Shown piece after piece: positions 61,218-61,370 of a stretch of 61,370 bases of DNA. The notes beneath the pieces were generated by a model, which saw nothing but the letters and a program-made list of their open reading frames with translations, was not told the DNA's origin and made no database searches. Positions within the stretch are counted from its first letter, which is position 1. The number at the start of each line of letters is the position of its first letter. The position numbers and the translations under genes are program-made. The DNA is from Butyrivibrio sp. (GTDB taxonomy: Bacteria; Bacillota; Clostridia; Lachnospirales; Lachnospiraceae), in assembly GCF_015056685.1 (NCBI RefSeq), contig NZ_SVFW01000009.1:29231-90600 (forward strand), in the 5' to 3' direction.

Positions 61218-61370
61218 TTATTTTGCAAGAACCATCATGATCTCATTGCTACGGGCGATGAACTTGGTCATTGCTTCGCCTTCAAGAGGAGCGTTCTGGA
61301 TACGTGCAAGGTCATAAAGCTGCTCACAGATCATGTTTGTGTTCTCTCCATCTTCGTGTTCCATTACGTA
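61218..61370 (-). CDS. htpG: Molecular chaperone HtpG (Hsp90), C-terminal end only
   Basis: The last 50 codons of a leftward gene entering from the right edge. QLYDLARIQNAPLEGEAMTKFIARSNEIMM is the C-terminal dimerisation end of bacterial Hsp90. It stops at 61218. The ATPase and middle domains are outside the window. Confidence 0.9.
   Translation of the reverse strand, partial: YVMEHEDGENTNMICEQLYDLARIQNAPLEGEAMTKFIARSNEIMMVLAK

Noticed and set aside
61105..61317. A 70-codon plus-strand frame at the right end
   Set aside because: It runs through the palindrome and antisense to htpG without a ribosome binding site.

Overview
The window looks like a chromosomal segment of a low-to-mid GC Firmicute of the family Lachnospiraceae, most likely Butyrivibrio or a close relative. 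The evidence is strong AGGAGG-type ribosome binding sites, a DUF3021/LytTR pair, DUF6142 and DUF4854 proteins, a monomeric [FeFe]-hydrogenase, LarB, and a leucyl-tRNA synthetase with the KMGKR signature. This taxonomic call is inference from gene content; there is no rRNA gene in the window.

Layout. 1-5.9 kb: hexuronate catabolism (uxuB partial, uxuA) with a divergent AraC regulator, then a MATE exporter, a second AraC regulator and an aldose-1-epimerase-like gene. 6-11 kb: purine operon purE-purM-purN-purD ending in a translationally coupled SH3/membrane protein. 11-21.6 kb: one long leftward gene train, larB - [FeFe]-hydrogenase - hybrid histidine kinase - double-receiver regulator - pyrF - pyrE - two small membrane proteins - M29-type aminopeptidase. 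21.8-30 kb: small proteins, a YczE-like membrane protein, a small gene behind a structured leader, a c-di-GMP operon (active GGDEF, degenerate GGDEF-EAL, unknown partner) and leuS. 30-43 kb: cell-surface region with an AlgI/DltB-type MBOAT acyltransferase plus a DHHW/AlgX-like partner, two secreted proteins, and a second phosphorelay (hybrid kinase, separate Hpt, double-receiver regulator) next to DUF3021-LytTR. Two secreted-protein promoters share an identically spaced candidate LytTR double box. 43-48.5 kb: a tiny FliM-motif protein, nth, a TIR-TM-propeller receptor and an SBF-family transporter. 48.6-53.2 kb: a TetR-controlled redox/membrane cluster (flavin reductase fused to a PCP_red-like domain, NmrA/SDR, DUF1295, two unknowns). 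53.4-57.4 kb: DUF3990 protein, GH43 glycosidase, PHP phosphoesterase, formate/nitrite transporter. 58.8-61.4 kb: a lipoprotein, an SDR (gluconate 5-dehydrogenase-like) with GntR-type operators, and the 3' end of htpG.

The most unusual object is the 1.47-kb gene-free stretch 57373-58846. It holds a hierarchical palindrome: two 209-nt inverted arms, each itself a long hairpin, flank ten 38-nt units. Each unit has fixed ends (TTGGGCATATA ... CAGCCACC) and a variable but mostly self-complementary core. The units are arranged ++-- then +++---, and same-strand neighbours start 51-52 or 62-63 bp apart. I do not recognise it as any named element. Two further large palindromes lie at 366-510 and 61004-61198.

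How the parts fit: carbohydrate use (Uxu, GH43, epimerase, SDR), nucleotide synthesis, signalling (two related phosphorelays, c-di-GMP, TIR receptor) and cell-surface decoration. The links between the LytTR gene and the secreted proteins, and between the hydrogenase and the kinase, are inferred from motif spacing and gene order.
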